This document shows positions 36,742 through 49,684 of a DNA stretch of 64,000 bases, piece by piece. The notes below the pieces were generated by a model. It was not told where the DNA came from. It made no database searches and worked only from the letters and a program-made list of their open reading frames with translations. Position numbers and translations under genes: made by a program. Origin of the DNA: Ilex aquifolium (Eukaryota > Streptophyta > Magnoliopsida > Aquifoliales > Aquifoliaceae); assembly GCA_951799425.1 (NCBI GenBank), contig OX637395.1, positions 1,136,501 to 1,200,500 of the forward strand, written 5' to 3'. The first letter of the stretch is position 1. The number at the start of each line of letters is the position of its first letter.

Positions 36742-38781
36742 ATAAGGAAAAGAGCCTAGGTTCTGGTACCACTTTGCTTTATGTTTCGAACTGATGTGTT
36801 CCTTATGTTCTGGTACCACTTTGCTCTTGCAAATGTCATAGATTGATGATTTGTGGCCAAGGATCAGTAAGTGGCCATCATGACATTCGGATCATTGGTG
36901 GGAGTAGCAAGGTTGCAAGCTGAAAGCAATCCAAGAACGACGGATGTCCCAAAAAGACTGGGCAAGGCAATTAGGAAAGCACTCGTGACTTTCGCTTATA
37001 CACCCCTGGACAGAGTGGGCTGTTAAATTATTTGGTCAAGTTTTTATGAACTTGACCGCAGTTTCTTCGTTTTTCAGATTTAATGCAGCTCCACTGAAGT
37101 TTAATATACCAGTTAGTGATGCCAACCTGTTATGATACATGGAAAAGCCTATGATGGATTCTGCTTGAGATAAACCAATATATCAAGTTGAAGCAGACTA
37201 ATTTGCCAGGAGTATGTATTTTTTCCTTCAAAATATACCATTTAGGTATATCTGTTCAATTGATGGTTAAACTATAATTAGCATTTCCGTAACAACATGG
37301 AGTTGGCGGAGGGTCTGAGCCCGCCTGATGATGGAACCATGAAGAACAACTCAGGTTAGAACCATTTCTTCCCAGTGAGATTCTTGGTATCAGTAGTCCA
37401 TTACTCTCTGCAACTAACGCTCGGGCAAGGTTTTCTATAGGATCTAAAAAGGAAGTCTCTTGATGCAATTGCATGATTGTATTTGCTGTTCAATTCTACT
37501 TCTGCACAATGTAGCTGTTGTAGGTGAAGAATTTTATCTTTTACAAATGCCCTTACTAAGCCTCACTTTTCTCACAGCAACTAGTTTCATGTATGTAGGC
37601 TTTGGACATGAAATGTAACACTGTTACTTCTCATATGTAGCACTCAAATACACTGCTAGACACACTGTGCCATACTGAAAATTCTTCAGAAGTTTGTGAG
37701 TTTATTTTCCTTGTGTATTTTCTTTTTGTCCATCTTCTTACCAGAAGATCATTCCGGTCTTCAGATTCAGGGAGTGAGCTTGAGGGCATCATCCTGTTAC
37801 GATCCCACATCAGTTAAAAATAAGACTAGATATGTATATATATACTCTTGGGTACTCTTCCCTTGACCGATGTGAGATCATAATACGTCCACAATTGTTG
37901 AATCAGGGAAACCATAAGGCGGTTATGTTAAGTATTTTCAAGGGTTGTTATTCGAGTTTTAAAGCTTAAAACGGGTGACCATTGATCCATATGAATTTTA
38001 ATGCCATTGTGTAAGATTCTAGATGATTAAATAGATAGCGAAATTTTTAATCTGCCAGTTTATCGAGCAAGTATCTAATATCTCGTTTTGACCGCTACCA
38101 TGAAATATCACAATCTAATGAGGCGAAATAGTGGTATCTTTTTTTCCATAACAAACGACACGCATCACCTGCTCCTTCCCCGTGTCCACTAGCTAGGTTG
38201 AATCTAATCAATTGTATTTTTTCTATTATAATTAGGAAAGAAAGGTGCACGATCTCGCGAATGGTGTTTGGCACCCTAGCAATTTCTTCCTCAAAGTCAA
38301 GTTCCGCCTTTTTGAGGATATATTGTAGTGCTTTAAAAAAATTGTAGGGTTGAGATAAAAGCCATGGTGGGAATGCTCACAAGAAGTTTTCTTTTCTGGG
38401 ATAACACACAGCCTAGGTTTTCTTCTCCCATCTTATTATATCTTTGAATGTACACCTTTCTTTCCCACTAGTAAATCAAGAGTTCTCTTCAACAAAAACT
38501 CACTATTTGGAGCGTCAAAAACAAATCAGCATCAGAACATTTGCATGCATCTTAAAAAGAAGAGAAAACCCACATCAAATGTAACTCAACTTACTGCATT
38601 TCACTATATAAAAGCCTTTATGCGACCTACATTATTTACAATGGTAAATAGTACTTGATACAATAGGCGTCGATGCAATCAATTTCAGTAATAATCTGTT
38701 GGATCCTTAGATGAAATTTGTACACCTACTGATGAAGATTGGAAAACATAAGCAGGGGCGGATATTCCACTGTGATCGTAA
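36742..38781. other. Intergenic, plus a probable solo LTR
   Basis: 36742-37260 may include the Ycf20-like 3' UTR. A TRIM-like LTR remnant lies at 37795-37886. The rest holds no supported gene. Confidence 0.45.
37795..37886. mobile_element. Possible solo LTR of a TRIM-class element
   Basis: It begins TGTTACGATCCCACATCAG and nears its end with ACCGATGTGAGATCATAAT, so the two ends hold imperfect inverted copies of GATCCCACATCGGT. This pattern is common in short plant LTRs. The right end lacks a clean CA and no target duplication was seen. Confidence 0.45.
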
Positions 38782-39246
38782 TCATGCATCGATGCCAGGG
38801 CCTGGATATACTAGTACACTTCGAGCATATGTAGTAGGTTGAGATTTTAGAAATCCATCTAAATTGTAGATTGGAAGGATAGTCGACGTAAATTTAAACT
38901 GTAGATTGAAATGAGGAGGCCATGTACCAGGATCATCAAAGAAACAACCAATTCCAGTAGCGGAGATGCCAACTGCGTGTGCTTCAAGGTACAAAACCTG
39001 GCCAAGAACTCCTGTTTCCCAAAATAACCGAGGATACATCCACGCACCCGTGTCACGCAAGGTGGGCTCAAGAGCCACCACCATACCCAGGCTGAAGCAT
39101 CCATCACTGGCAATGTCCTGCATACTGATGACAACATTTTTAACCAGAAGTTGGGAAGTTTCCAAATTGGTCATTGTTGTTGAAAACCTATGCTTAAGAA
39201 AAAGATGTTTATTCAAAGCCGATATCAATTTTTCCAAAAGATCATA
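38782..39246 (-). pseudogene. Nitroreductase-like (SagB-type) gene fragment
   Basis: The frame encodes VVISMQDIASDGCFSLGMVV, MYPRLFWETGVLGQVLYLEA and GISATGIGCFFDD, which I recognise from the C-terminal region of plant nitroreductase-fold proteins; these are flavin-binding in the intact form. After FFDDP the frame runs through sequence unlike the family, then reaches YPGPGIDA, which resembles the usual C-terminus. A middle segment of about 35 residues is missing or replaced, possibly by intron DNA read through from the GGTACATGG donor-like site. Upstream exons are absent, and no promoter or start matching the family is seen. This is probably a relic; a truncated expressed gene cannot be excluded. 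Confidence 0.68.
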
Positions 39247-42161
39247 TTAGACCCCATCCAAAATTTAAACTCATGAAACACCATGATTCCAAGATTAAAA
39301 TGCCACTCAAAAGAGGCATGCATGATTTAACAATTAGAACAATACAAACTTCGAAGACTATTCCTATAGGCCCTCACTGGTGGGATTATAAGACCCCTGA
39401 TCGCACCCATTATTCCTCTCGGGAATGAACCTAACTGGGCTAGTATAGTGATTAACCACCGAGTCCCACTATGAACTCCAAAAGTCAAACTTCCAACCTC
39501 AAGATAAAAAATTTTGTCAGTAACTACTGGATGGTGACAAAAGTAATTCTTGTTGGTCTGACATAGCATTTCAATTACAATGGTGGTTTATTGCCACAAA
39601 CTTACTCTCCCACTTTTTCTAAATGGCACGCTGGTGCATTGTCAGTTACATTACATAGTGGTACAAAATGGTCGCTTCTCTTCGGGACGTCCTATTTGAA
39701 ACCTACAAATTCTTTATTTTTTATTAGGTTTAACAGTGTGTTTGAATTAATTTGTGCGTATTTTGATTAGTTTTTTTTTTCGGTCTCGTTAAAGACAAGT
39801 AATCTACGCCGAACTAAGGTATTCATGAGAGATAAATTTTTCATGACTTAACTTTAAAGGATGGTCAATATTCAGAATTAAAGATATCTGAATTGACAAT
39901 TCGTTCTTATTATGACTTAAGGTTGGTTGAAACCTACAAATTCATCAAGTATTTCTATATTCCTCATAATAATGGTTTTGCTTTTTTAACACCTCCTACC
40001 ATCTGTGGTGGCTAAGAAAGCAGAAACGAATTGTTTTCTTGTGCTGTTGTATCAGGGAAAAAGGCATTGTCTTGTTATTTTCAATGTACTTGCGTTGAGA
40101 ACGAAATGTTCACTTGTTTCAAGAAGGTTGCTGTTGAGTTGGGATAGAGTTACTGGGATAGAGCTAGTAATTGATTGTTGTTTATAAATGGGTTAATTAC
40201 AATTTGTCCCTTTCAACTATGTCTCTGGTTGCAATCAACTCCCTATGATTTCAAATGTTATAATTTGCCCTCTCTAAGTTTCAAATAACAGCAGTTGGAA
40301 CATGAAAGTACCTCCATCTTGTACATTATTTTTCATATTTTTTTCTTGAAATACTAATTCTATCCCCCCAAAAAATAAAGAAACAGAAAAGCCAAGAAAA
40401 AAAGACGTGTGTTCATCCCAACACCATGTTCACCTTCACCTTTGCCTCCACCTCCACCAAACAACGACACGTGAGCGCACACATACACACGCATATACTC
40501 TTTTCAGAGGTAATTGTGTCTTTTTAACAAAGTAGAGATCGAGTGAATTTCTCATGTCTAACTTACGTTATTTTTATGGTTTAAAATTAACTATTGTAGT
40601 TAATTACAAAATATTCAAACTTAAAAGAGACTATGTGAAGAGGCATTTTGTAATATAATGGATTTGTTCTGCTTGGGTGTTTATAAGCAAACTGATGGTT
40701 GAAGTAGTAAAACTGAGAATTAGAAACTCAGAAGTTTGAATTGAGTTTTTAAACATCATATTAGAAAAACTGTGAAGGCGGTCCTTCGCGCAACAGTAGA
40801 AAAATTATGAAATCTGAATTGTGTGACTCTTTTTATTTGCAGGGGTAAAACTGTGTACATCTAATATTTTCCAAATCCTACAATAACGAGAATCTCGTGC
40901 ACTAAAAGTTAGAGGTTGCTTTTGGGTCTGTTTGGTTACACTTATAAGATTTAACCACTAGCACTAGCCATCAAGCGGAGTTACCTCTTACCACTCCAGG
41001 AGGAGTTGGACAGAATTCAAATCCCACTAGATGATTTGGACTGTGGAGTTTTCTACCATACCCATGTGTTTCAAAATCTTATTTCCGGTGCCCATGCACT
41101 TTTAATCTTATTTACTATACTTTATTACTTTCAGAAAATAACATTTCAAATGATTTTTTTTTAATAAAAAAAACGTAATTCAAAATGACGTCTTAAGACT
41201 ACACACGACTCACCCCACATGAATTTTACTAACATTTTCAAAAATTTCATTTGAATTGACCTTTTTTTTAAAAGAATACATCGGTTTAGAAATTTGCATA
41301 GATTTTTAAAATATTATTTTTTTTTGTACCATCGCCTTGTCTCCCACTAGGGAAAATTGGATCAGTGGAAAGGAATTAGTGCTCGGATTTGTGACCACTG
41401 GTTTTGTCCTATTCCTATGAACGAAGATGAGACACTGGAAATCTTTAAAGGTCATCCAGTAGTTGAGTTTAATCTTTAATAACACATAATACTCAAGTTC
41501 AATTCATTTTTCTCTTGAAGGGTTAACCACTCTTGTTCCTTTAAGGACATGTTCTAATCCAATTCAAGTCACGGTGATCAGTCACTGAACTCGAGGGAGC
41601 AATCGACACAAGCTTGAGACAGTGGAAAAATATCCTGTGGCAGGATTGGAAAGCGAAAACCAACCACTTGGATGGAAGTTCCATTACGTGGGGAATGGGA
41701 TGGGCATTTACATTAGAGATTTAAAACTGAATGTGAATTTATTTATTTTTTGGTATATTTTTTTTAAATAATAAATCACTTATAATAAATATAATTGGGA
41801 CCCACTATGTGTTTATTTTTAATGCGAGTGATTTATTATTAACGAAAATTGAACGATTGTGAAAAAGAAAATGGGATTCCACTTTATAATTACTTGGTTT
41901 TTCTCCCTTCCACCTATGTTTTATTTACTAATTATTAAAAGAAAGATTAATAATAACAAATGCACTAATCAACCAAGAGTTAGATGCCTATCCCATCAAA
42001 GATAGAGAAATTAATCATAATTATGCTGATTAAAACAACTAATTATCTAATCAGACTACAACATTGGATATATGGCTGTTGGCACACTTCAAAAGAAAAA
42101 CTTCTAGAACTCTTTATATTAAAAAAGAGCAATGCTAAAAAGTATGTTTAAATTCCAACGA

Positions 42162-42255
42162 ACTATCGTAATAATAGAGATTCGAACCCAAATATTGAAC
42201 AAGAAAATCCGAGTTCTTACCCATTAGATCAATTGCTCATTGGTTAATAATTTAT
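42162..42255 (-). mobile_element. Possible SINE head (tRNA-like promoter)
   Basis: On the minus strand GAGCAATTGATCTAATGGGTAAG resembles a tRNA D-arm/A box. About 45 bases later GGGTTCGAATC matches a B box. No clear 3' end or target duplication was found, and it does not fold as a tRNA gene. Confidence 0.3.
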
Positions 42256-42858
42256 CTTTCAATAATGTTATTTTAACTTAATTTACTAACAGAATATGTT
42301 AATATAATTCATCACAATCATTGAATTGGTAACGAATCTCAAGAAATATTGGAATATATCAATCTAATGGTTATAAGTAATTAAGTCAACAAATTAAATT
42401 AATAAATTAGATTTAAACGTAATTTATAATTTATACCCTACAAGTATGCATATAATTTCTATTTGATCCCTAAAATTTCAACTGATACAATTGCATCCTT
42501 AAAATTTTAACCGAGTTTCAATCTAATTCTTTTATCCAAATCTATTAATTTGTTCCGATAAAAAAATGTCACAAGACTTGCCCATAAAAATATATTTGTT
42601 CCACAAAAAATCTTTCACTCAAATTCTTCGATATTTTTCTATTTATTTCACAATATGTCTTAAATTTATCAGCTCTATATTTTTTTATTTTTACAAGAAA
42701 AAAATTGAGTAGAGGTGACGAAAGCTTCTTGGTAGTGCCAATAGCATCATCCTCCTACAATTAACAAACAGGAAATCAAATGTGTTCTTTTTTCTTCGGG
42801 ACTGCCTATTACAGGAACAAAGACAATGCAATTGGCAGATACTTTGTGTTGGTGGATT

Positions 42859-42862
<4 letters not shown>

Positions 42863-42900
<38 letters not shown>
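42863..42900. repeat. (CT)n microsatellite
   Basis: About 19 CT units in a pure run, downstream of the WRKY IIe stop codon, probably within or just past the 3' UTR. Confidence 0.95.
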
Positions 42901-42903
<3 letters not shown>

Positions 42904-42984
42904 TACAAAAAGATGGAAAGAAAAGTGAATGCGAAGAAAAGCATCATTTCACGCCCACTGTCACGTGTCACCATTGCAGCAAAG

Positions 42985-44626
42985 TCAATGGCCGCTGGCG
43001 GCGGTGGTCGTAGCTCTGTTTGTCAACCAAGGGAACTGCAAACTCGCTGGCGAGTGATCGGGAGAGCAATCTTCGTCGGCCGGGCCGGCGAGTTCCTCCA
43101 AACCCACAAAGAAATCATCACTCATGGCCATATCAGAGAAACCCAATAATCCATCATCTTCATCTTCTACGTCCAAGTTGTCTTCTCTCTCTTCTCTGCT
43201 CTCCGTCTTTTCCGTCGCCGGAGAGAGACTACCCGCCGGTGAGACTGGAGTTGAGCAAGAGGGTTTGATGGTCTCATCGGCGGTGACGGTTTGGGAGCTG
43301 GTAGGCTTCTGGCGGCTAACTCCGGCTAGCGAGTTCCGGTGAGTGGGCATGGGGTGGTTATGCTCGCCTGTGTACGTGACAATGAACATACCCGGATCGG
43401 ATCTGTTTCGCTCCACTTGTTTTCGGGCCATACAACCCTTTGAGGTGCTACATCTGTAATACCCCCTGTTGATTCAAAAAGAAAAGGAACTTGAATTTTC
43501 CCGAGAAAGTGAAATTAAAAACTATTAAGGCCAATTAATTTTTAGCATTTTAAAAAGTACTTTTTCATTGTTAACAGCAGATATAAATTGCAACTTTGCT
43601 TTCAAAAGCAAGCAAAACACTGCAAAAATTTGTAAAACAATGCAATTTGGATTGGAAGAATTAATGTTTAAGCACCTTCAGCAATTTGGAAGTCATTTTT
43701 TGCTGTTTGTTGAAACCCAAACTACAATTTCTAAAAATCAACCACTTTTTTTTTTTTTTTTTATAGCAATTTGGAAGTGATTTTTGTTGGTTGTCGAAAC
43801 CCAATCCATAATATTTCCAAAAATAAGAAAAGTACTTCTAAAAAGCAACCACCTTAATAATACAGCAATTTGGAAGTCATTTTTGTTGCTTGTTGGAACC
43901 CAAACTGAAATTTCCAAAAAGAAAAGTACTTTTAAAAAGCAACCAAAAATGGTTGAAACATCAAACACTAGAGACCCACCTTGGGTAAGGAGAGCCTTTG
44001 ATGGGTTTTTGCCCATACTTTCTCCAAGACCATGTATCAGATGATAAACCCTCTGCTGGCACTTCACAAACCCTCTTCAATTGATTCTTCCTGTGAGTAA
44101 AACACAAACACATCTGTGAGAAATGGCAGAATTTAATACATGGGTATGTGTTATTTTTCAGTTTTTCACCATAACCAGAGCATAAAACACAAATTAATCA
44201 CCTTCTTTTTGACCTTGGAGTCTGAGCAGTAGAACCACCAGCTATTGTACTTCTAGAGCCACCAAGAACAGGTTGCTTTGCTTGAAGTAGTTCTTGTTTT
44301 TGTTGTTTTTGCTGTTGTGGTTGTGATAGATCTTGTATTCCTCCAAGAACAGAAAAGGGTGATATGGGTATGATTTGTGGAGAAAGAGGTGGTGTTTTGG
44401 GAAAGAATGGTTTATATAGATCATGTAACTCCTCAATACTCCCACTTCTTGGTTCAAGCAGATCTGGAAAGCGTGGAAACTGATTTTCTTCTTGTGCTTG
44501 AAAGCTGAGCCAAGAATAATCATCTACAGAGCAAGTGGTACTGGTGTTGATGGTAGCGGAGGAAGAGGAGGTGGCTGCGCAGCCTCTGACCACCGCCTGG
44601 AGACCCCAATCATCCTGATCCTCCAT
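42985..44626 (-). CDS. WRKY22: WRKY transcription factor, group IIe (WRKY22/27/29-like), 338 aa
   Basis: Group IIe WRKYs act in immune MAP-kinase and senescence responses in Arabidopsis. Exons: 44202-44626, 43980-44090 and 42985-43465, 1017 nt in one frame. The N-terminus [16 protein letters not shown] is the hallmark of the WRKY22/27 group. A Gln/Ser-rich region follows, then [18 protein letters not shown] leads into [20 protein letters not shown]. The zinc finger is C-x5-C (CSTSKGC) with H-x-H (HNH), followed by [16 protein letters not shown]. The C-terminus is acidic ([16 protein letters not shown]), as expected of an activation segment. Intron 2 splits the Arg codon before GYYRC, the usual place. 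Intron 2 holds a tandem repeat. WRKY22 versus 27 or 29 is not decided by what I can see; the symbol is the closest guess. Confidence 0.93.
43681..43955. repeat. Three diverged tandem units in WRKY IIe intron 2
   Basis: GCAATTTGGAAGT starts units at 43681, 43766 and 43865. Each continues with a TTTTTG(C/T)TG, GAAACCCAA and AAAAGCAACC pattern. Spacing is about 85 and 99 bases. A partial fourth copy may precede at 43630-43660. Confidence 0.85.
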
Positions 44627-47600
44627 GGTTTGATTTCTCAGTCCCAGAGATAGAAACAGAGTAGAGAGAGAGAGAGATTAAAAGGGACAAAGTAGGACGC
44701 TGACTTTTAGAGGAGAGAGAAAAATTGGAGGGTGTAAACTAGTGGGAATCATTATTATTTATGGAGAGAGAATGGGTGATTTTTAGAAGAAGTCCAAGGA
44801 GAGAGAGAGAGAGATGATGGATTGGGTTGGCATTATCAAAGGCTTATCTTTTGTTTTCTCTCTCTCTCTTTCCAGTCTTGTTTCTCTCTCTCTTTCAGAC
44901 AAAGAAACCTCTCTGATTTTTATTTTAGTTTTGGTTTTGAGGTTGACCAATGAATTTGTCAAAGGCGAATACAGCTAAGAAAGAAAAAGTCCACACGGTC
45001 CTTTCTTTTTTGTTTTTCTAAACATACACACACTCTCTCTGTCTCTCTGACACATACACATACACATACACAAACGACACACATCGTGAGTAGTGAGAAA
45101 GGTCACCTACCGACAGACAGAAAGAAAAAAGAGGAGTCTAGGAATATGGGCGCTCGTCACAAAGTGTGTAGGAACCCGTGTATTCTCACTAAGTAACTAT
45201 TTCATAAGATAGAAATTGAGTGTTATAAAACTAGACACCTATTAGCATTCGAATCTTGGTAATTTTGTTAGAGTCGACGTATGAAAAATTTATTTTGTAT
45301 GAATGTTCTATTTTTTATATGAATGACTTTATTTTTAGTGGACAAATAAAGAGATTAATTTAAATACGCGTAAGCTGATCTAAACATTTCTGACTATTCA
45401 ATCATGACTTAAATAGATCACTTCTTCTTTATTTTGGTTTAATGGTAAGGAGTGTTCGGCCCAATTTACGCGCAACTCGACTAATCCCCTCCTCGCTCCG
45501 GTCAAAAGAATTATTAAGATTCATGAGGAATTTACTTTCATGATCTAGCCTCAATAAATTGTTAAGATTTCAAATTCAGAAAGTCTAAGTTAACAACTCG
45601 TATCTGTTACTACTTGAACTACCATTGAGATTAAATAAATTATTTCTTTATTGGTGAAAATTTGTATAAGAGTAATGTTATGTGCACAAAAAATGTGTAT
45701 CAATACTTACACCAAATTATTTACAGTCGTTGGATCAATGAGTCTCATCACTAATCCAACGGCTGCAGTTCATTTAGTACAAATTTTGATGCGTAAATTT
45801 AGTACGTACAAAATTACCCATTGTATAAATAGTGGGCTTGAAGGGGTCTCGATCAGAAAGCCCGATCCGATTCTTTGTGGCACTCCGTTTATTGGCACCA
45901 AATCTACAAATCTCGTGACAAACACGTGAACCTGAGAGCCTTTCACTCTTTCACAAGATATCAGCAATGGAATCCTATTTTTTCCACCAAAATTTTTGCT
46001 GCATCCACTAGCTTCCAGCTCTTGTACTCCATGTTCAAATCATACCCAATATATATAGTAATGAACTTGTGTCTAAAGGAAATACAATACTAAAAATGAA
46101 ACATTAATCATATAATATTCATATTTTAAATAATAAATTATTTTATTTTTATTTATTTAATTATACAATTTAAAATTAAAGTAAACAAAAAAAAAAATAA
46201 GAGAGAAGTAGAGGGAGAGAAGACAGAAGTAGAGGGAGAGAAGACAGAAGTATGTCTGAATTAATGGAATTGTCTTTTATTAGGGAGTATGTTAGTTGAA
46301 TTATCTGACATTGAGGGTCGTGTAAAGAAAATAATGTTTTTAAGTGAAAAAAAATTTAGAATGAATTTTATATTATTAGATCAATGTAAAAGAAAATTAA
46401 ACCAATCATGACCATTGTTGTGTTTTTATAAGTAGATAATTTAACTTCGTAATTGTAATATTAGATAGACTATACGAAAATTGAATTAATTTTAACCGTT
46501 GTGTTTTTATAAGTTAAGAATTCAATTTTCCAAAATATTAGATAGATTTTTTTTTCAATTTTCACTTAAAGTGAACAATCATATACAATTGACTATTATT
46601 TAGATAAAATTTGAATTAAAGTAAAACAACTTATTATAACAAGAATAGTTTAAATGATAATATATTAAGTTCGAATCTTTGTAATTCATTGGAAGAGGGA
46701 GAGGGGAGATTTATCTCTTATAATACTCTAATTTTGGTGTGGATAATTTATTTTTGACTAGATAATAAAAAAAATTAGTCATAATATACGTAAATTGACT
46801 CAAATATCCTGGGCCGTTAAATAAAAAAAAATTGATAAGAAAGCTAAAAGGTAAATTGGAGAGAGACCTGGCCAAAAAATAAAAATAAAAATTTGGAGAG
46901 AGAGAGAGAGAATAACGAAGCTAATAATTGCGAGAGTTTATGTTCGTAGTGGTGGGTGGAACGAGGCAAAAAGTTTGCAAGCGTGTGGGGTCCGTCATTT
47001 TATGTTCCTGGTAAGTCGTGTGGGATCATTAATGATATATCAACGTTTCTCTTGGGGTTCATCAACTCATAATAATGCGCTCAAAATTCAATGAAAATAT
47101 ATAACATAATAATATTAATGCATAGTCTAACATCTTTTGTGTGCCACTAATGATGTTACAACATAATTTGAAAATTATCAATGTTATATATCTCAAATTT
47201 GTATCTCAAATGTGCATTTCAAATCAATAAACATGGTTAGATCAGTGGGTCCTAATTAAAAAGGTTGATAAGACTCACTCATCCAATGGTTCCCGTTCAT
47301 TTAAAATGCAAATTTGTGATACAAATTTGAGTTATATAGTATTTTCCTTTGAAAATATAATAAATTGTCGCTAATGAAATGATTGAGAAACACATTTAAT
47401 AATGATTAGTTATTAATAATGATAGGTTGATTCAACAATTCCCTGTAATCCTCTTTTTTTTTTTTTTTGCTACTACCTCTCGTTTCTCTCTAATGGATTA
47501 GTTACATATCATCTGGAAAGGCAAGAGGATAAATAGTAAAGTAATGGTTTCTTGTACTGATTATTCTCTTGAATTTTGAGATCAGCCATTGTAGTTTGAA

Positions 47601-48533
47601 TTAATTTAAAGACATGTCTCCTAAAAAATAAGAATAGCTCATCCTTAGAAGATATGAGAACTATCGAACCTAAAATTTCTTTCTTGTAAGAAGGTAAATT
47701 TGACTACCCCTAAGGGTTGACAATGTGCGTGATTTCTTCAACGTGTGACGTTCTTTTTGGGGGAAGTCATGGTGACAATGTGGTATAAGGCTTCACTGGT
47801 GTCCAACTCCGATGGGTTTGCGGGTGAAAAGATTAAGGGAAATTTAAATGCCGGTATATGACTTTTTTATCCGAAAGTCCAACAAGTGTTTTCTTAGGTG
47901 TTAAAAGACAATTGAAATCATAAAGACTATTTTATCCTTAATGTCATAATTTTACAGTAACATAAAACAGTGACATTAATCAATGACAGAAATTTTACTA
48001 TCCAAATCCAAGGCTTTAATTTTTCCGAATGATTCATTTGGCTATTAATAAATTTTCTTTCTGAAAAGTTTGTATCTGTGCTCTTCACGATTTTTTTTTA
48101 TTTGCTATTAGTATTAACCTTTACATGTATTACAGAACCTAAAGGCTCTTCATTTTTATATGCAAATGCAGGGTAAATTCCATTTAAATCTCTATACACG
48201 TGTTTATTTTCGAATGATTTTCATTTGAACCCTCACCTCACCGGTTCAAAGCACTCCATTATCTGAATTGGTATGGCATCGTCTCCGTCTTCGACTTCGA
48301 TCTCTGATCTCCAGCCGAACTCCAAATTCTACTGATTACCGGAATCGAAGCGAACAAGGCGAATAAAAACTAAGGGTAATTAAGTAATAAAAAATATTTA
48401 AAACTCTAACCTGTACCCAATAACCAAAAGTTTAGGCACATGTGTACTTAATGGAGTAAAACGCTGAACTAAACAAGATTGAAATGTTTAGGCTAGGCCA
48501 AACCCCAGTACTAAAAATATGTCAAAATACTAA
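44627..48533. other. WRKY IIe upstream region and AT-rich intergenic DNA
   Basis: 44627-45120 is rich in GA/CT runs and is the likely 5' UTR and promoter. 45436-45545 is a dispersed repeat copy. 46203-46252 is a 21-bp tandem repeat. 46100-47450 is very AT-rich. I see no coding exon in this 3.9 kb. Confidence 0.5.
46203..46252. repeat. 21-bp tandem repeat, about 2.3 copies
   Basis: AGAAGTAGAGGGAGAGAAGAC repeats twice exactly and then starts a third time. It is a purine-only strand. Confidence 0.9.
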
Positions 48534-48798
48534 GGGGGTGTTTGGTTTGCGTCTGCAAACTTGTTTTTTGTTCTCAAAATTTCAAAAACACTCAAAACTC
48601 ATTTTGTTAGCATTTTTGTTCTCAAATTTTCGAGAAAAAAAATAAAATTTAGAGCAAAGAAATAGAAAACAAGGCTGGCTTGTTTTCTAAGTTTTATCCT
48701 GAAAATTGTGAAAACACGGAGAACAAAACTATTTAATGAGGTCTGTCATTCGAGTCCCCTTAACAGCAAAACTAGTATAGACTTCCTTTTTTTTTTCC

Positions 48799-48835
<37 letters not shown>

Positions 48836-49380
48836 ACTCAATTGAAGACTTGAAATACTTCTGTCACTTAGGTATTTCTCTCTACCATTCTCACTATCTC
48901 TCTCTCGGTCGTTCCCCCCCTCTCTCTCTCTATTTGTTGTGGTTGTTACCCAGAAGTTGTGTTGTTGTCTTCGGTGGTGATTGTGGGTTTCAGTGATTCG
49001 GTGGTAGTTGTGAATTTCGGTGGTTGTGAATTTCAGTGATTCGATGGTAGTTGTGGGTTTCGGTGGTGGTTCTAAGTTTAAGTGATTCGGTGGTGGTTGT
49101 GAGTTTTGAGTGGTTGTTGGTTTTTGGGTGATTCTGGATTCGGTGGTGGTTGTGGGTCTTGATGCACAGTGAAAGAGAGAGACAGAGAGTTGAAGTGAAA
49201 TATGGGAATTGTGAATTATTGTCCAAACAAATTTTATAATTGTTGTTCTTTAAAACTATTTTCAAAAATATATAATCAAACAGGTTTTGCAATCTAAAAA
49301 TTTTTAAAAACACTTTCTTACAACTCTTCTCAAAAATAATTTTCAGATACTGTTTTTTGAGATACAAACCAAACAGGCTC
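48534..49380. mobile_element. Tourist-like (PIF/Harbinger) MITE, 847 bp
   Basis: The ends read GGGGGTGTTTGGTTTGCGTC and, inverted, GAGCCTGTTTGGTTTGTATC. TAA flanks both sides (48531-48533 and 49381-49383). The 3-bp TAA duplication with GTTTGGTTT ends is typical of this class. The interior carries a (CT)n tract at 48797-48834 and GGTGGTTGTG minisatellite-like units at about 48970-49165. No transposase frame exists; the long minus frame here is repeat-encoded. Confidence 0.83.
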
Positions 49381-49383
49381 TAA

Positions 49384-49643
49384 ATATTTCCGTTTTTGGG
49401 CTTAGGACTAGATCCAAGTTGACCCATTCAGGTCGCACCCATAAGGCATAGATATGGTCAGGCACTGGTGAAACTTCTCGTCCCCATCCCTATCTCAAAT
49501 ATTTTCAGAGGCATGAGTCCCATGAGTAGTGATGATGATGATAAATTATAAAGCAAAAGACTAAAATACATGAACATATTCAAATAATAGGACCCACCAA
49601 CCACCACTATGTGCTCTACAACCACCACTATAAACCAGTGATC

Positions 49644-49684
<41 letters not shown>

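Larger units (their letters stand above)
39247..42984. other. AT-rich intergenic DNA with repeat remnants
   Basis: 39735-39850 carries a weak copy of the dispersed repeat also seen near 25430 and 45436. 42162-42255 resembles a tRNA-derived SINE head. 40180-40330 and 42420-42560 look like degraded repeat DNA. 42863-42900 is a (CT)n tract close to the 3' end of the WRKY IIe gene. No gene is supported. Confidence 0.5.

Noticed and set aside
42162-42255. A tRNA gene on the minus strand
   Set aside because: A- and B-box-like sequences are present, but no acceptor stem or anticodon arm can be formed. It was kept only as a possible SINE head.
48990-49367. 125-codon minus frame rich in His, Thr and Asn
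   Set aside because: It is encoded by minisatellite-like units inside the Tourist-like MITE.
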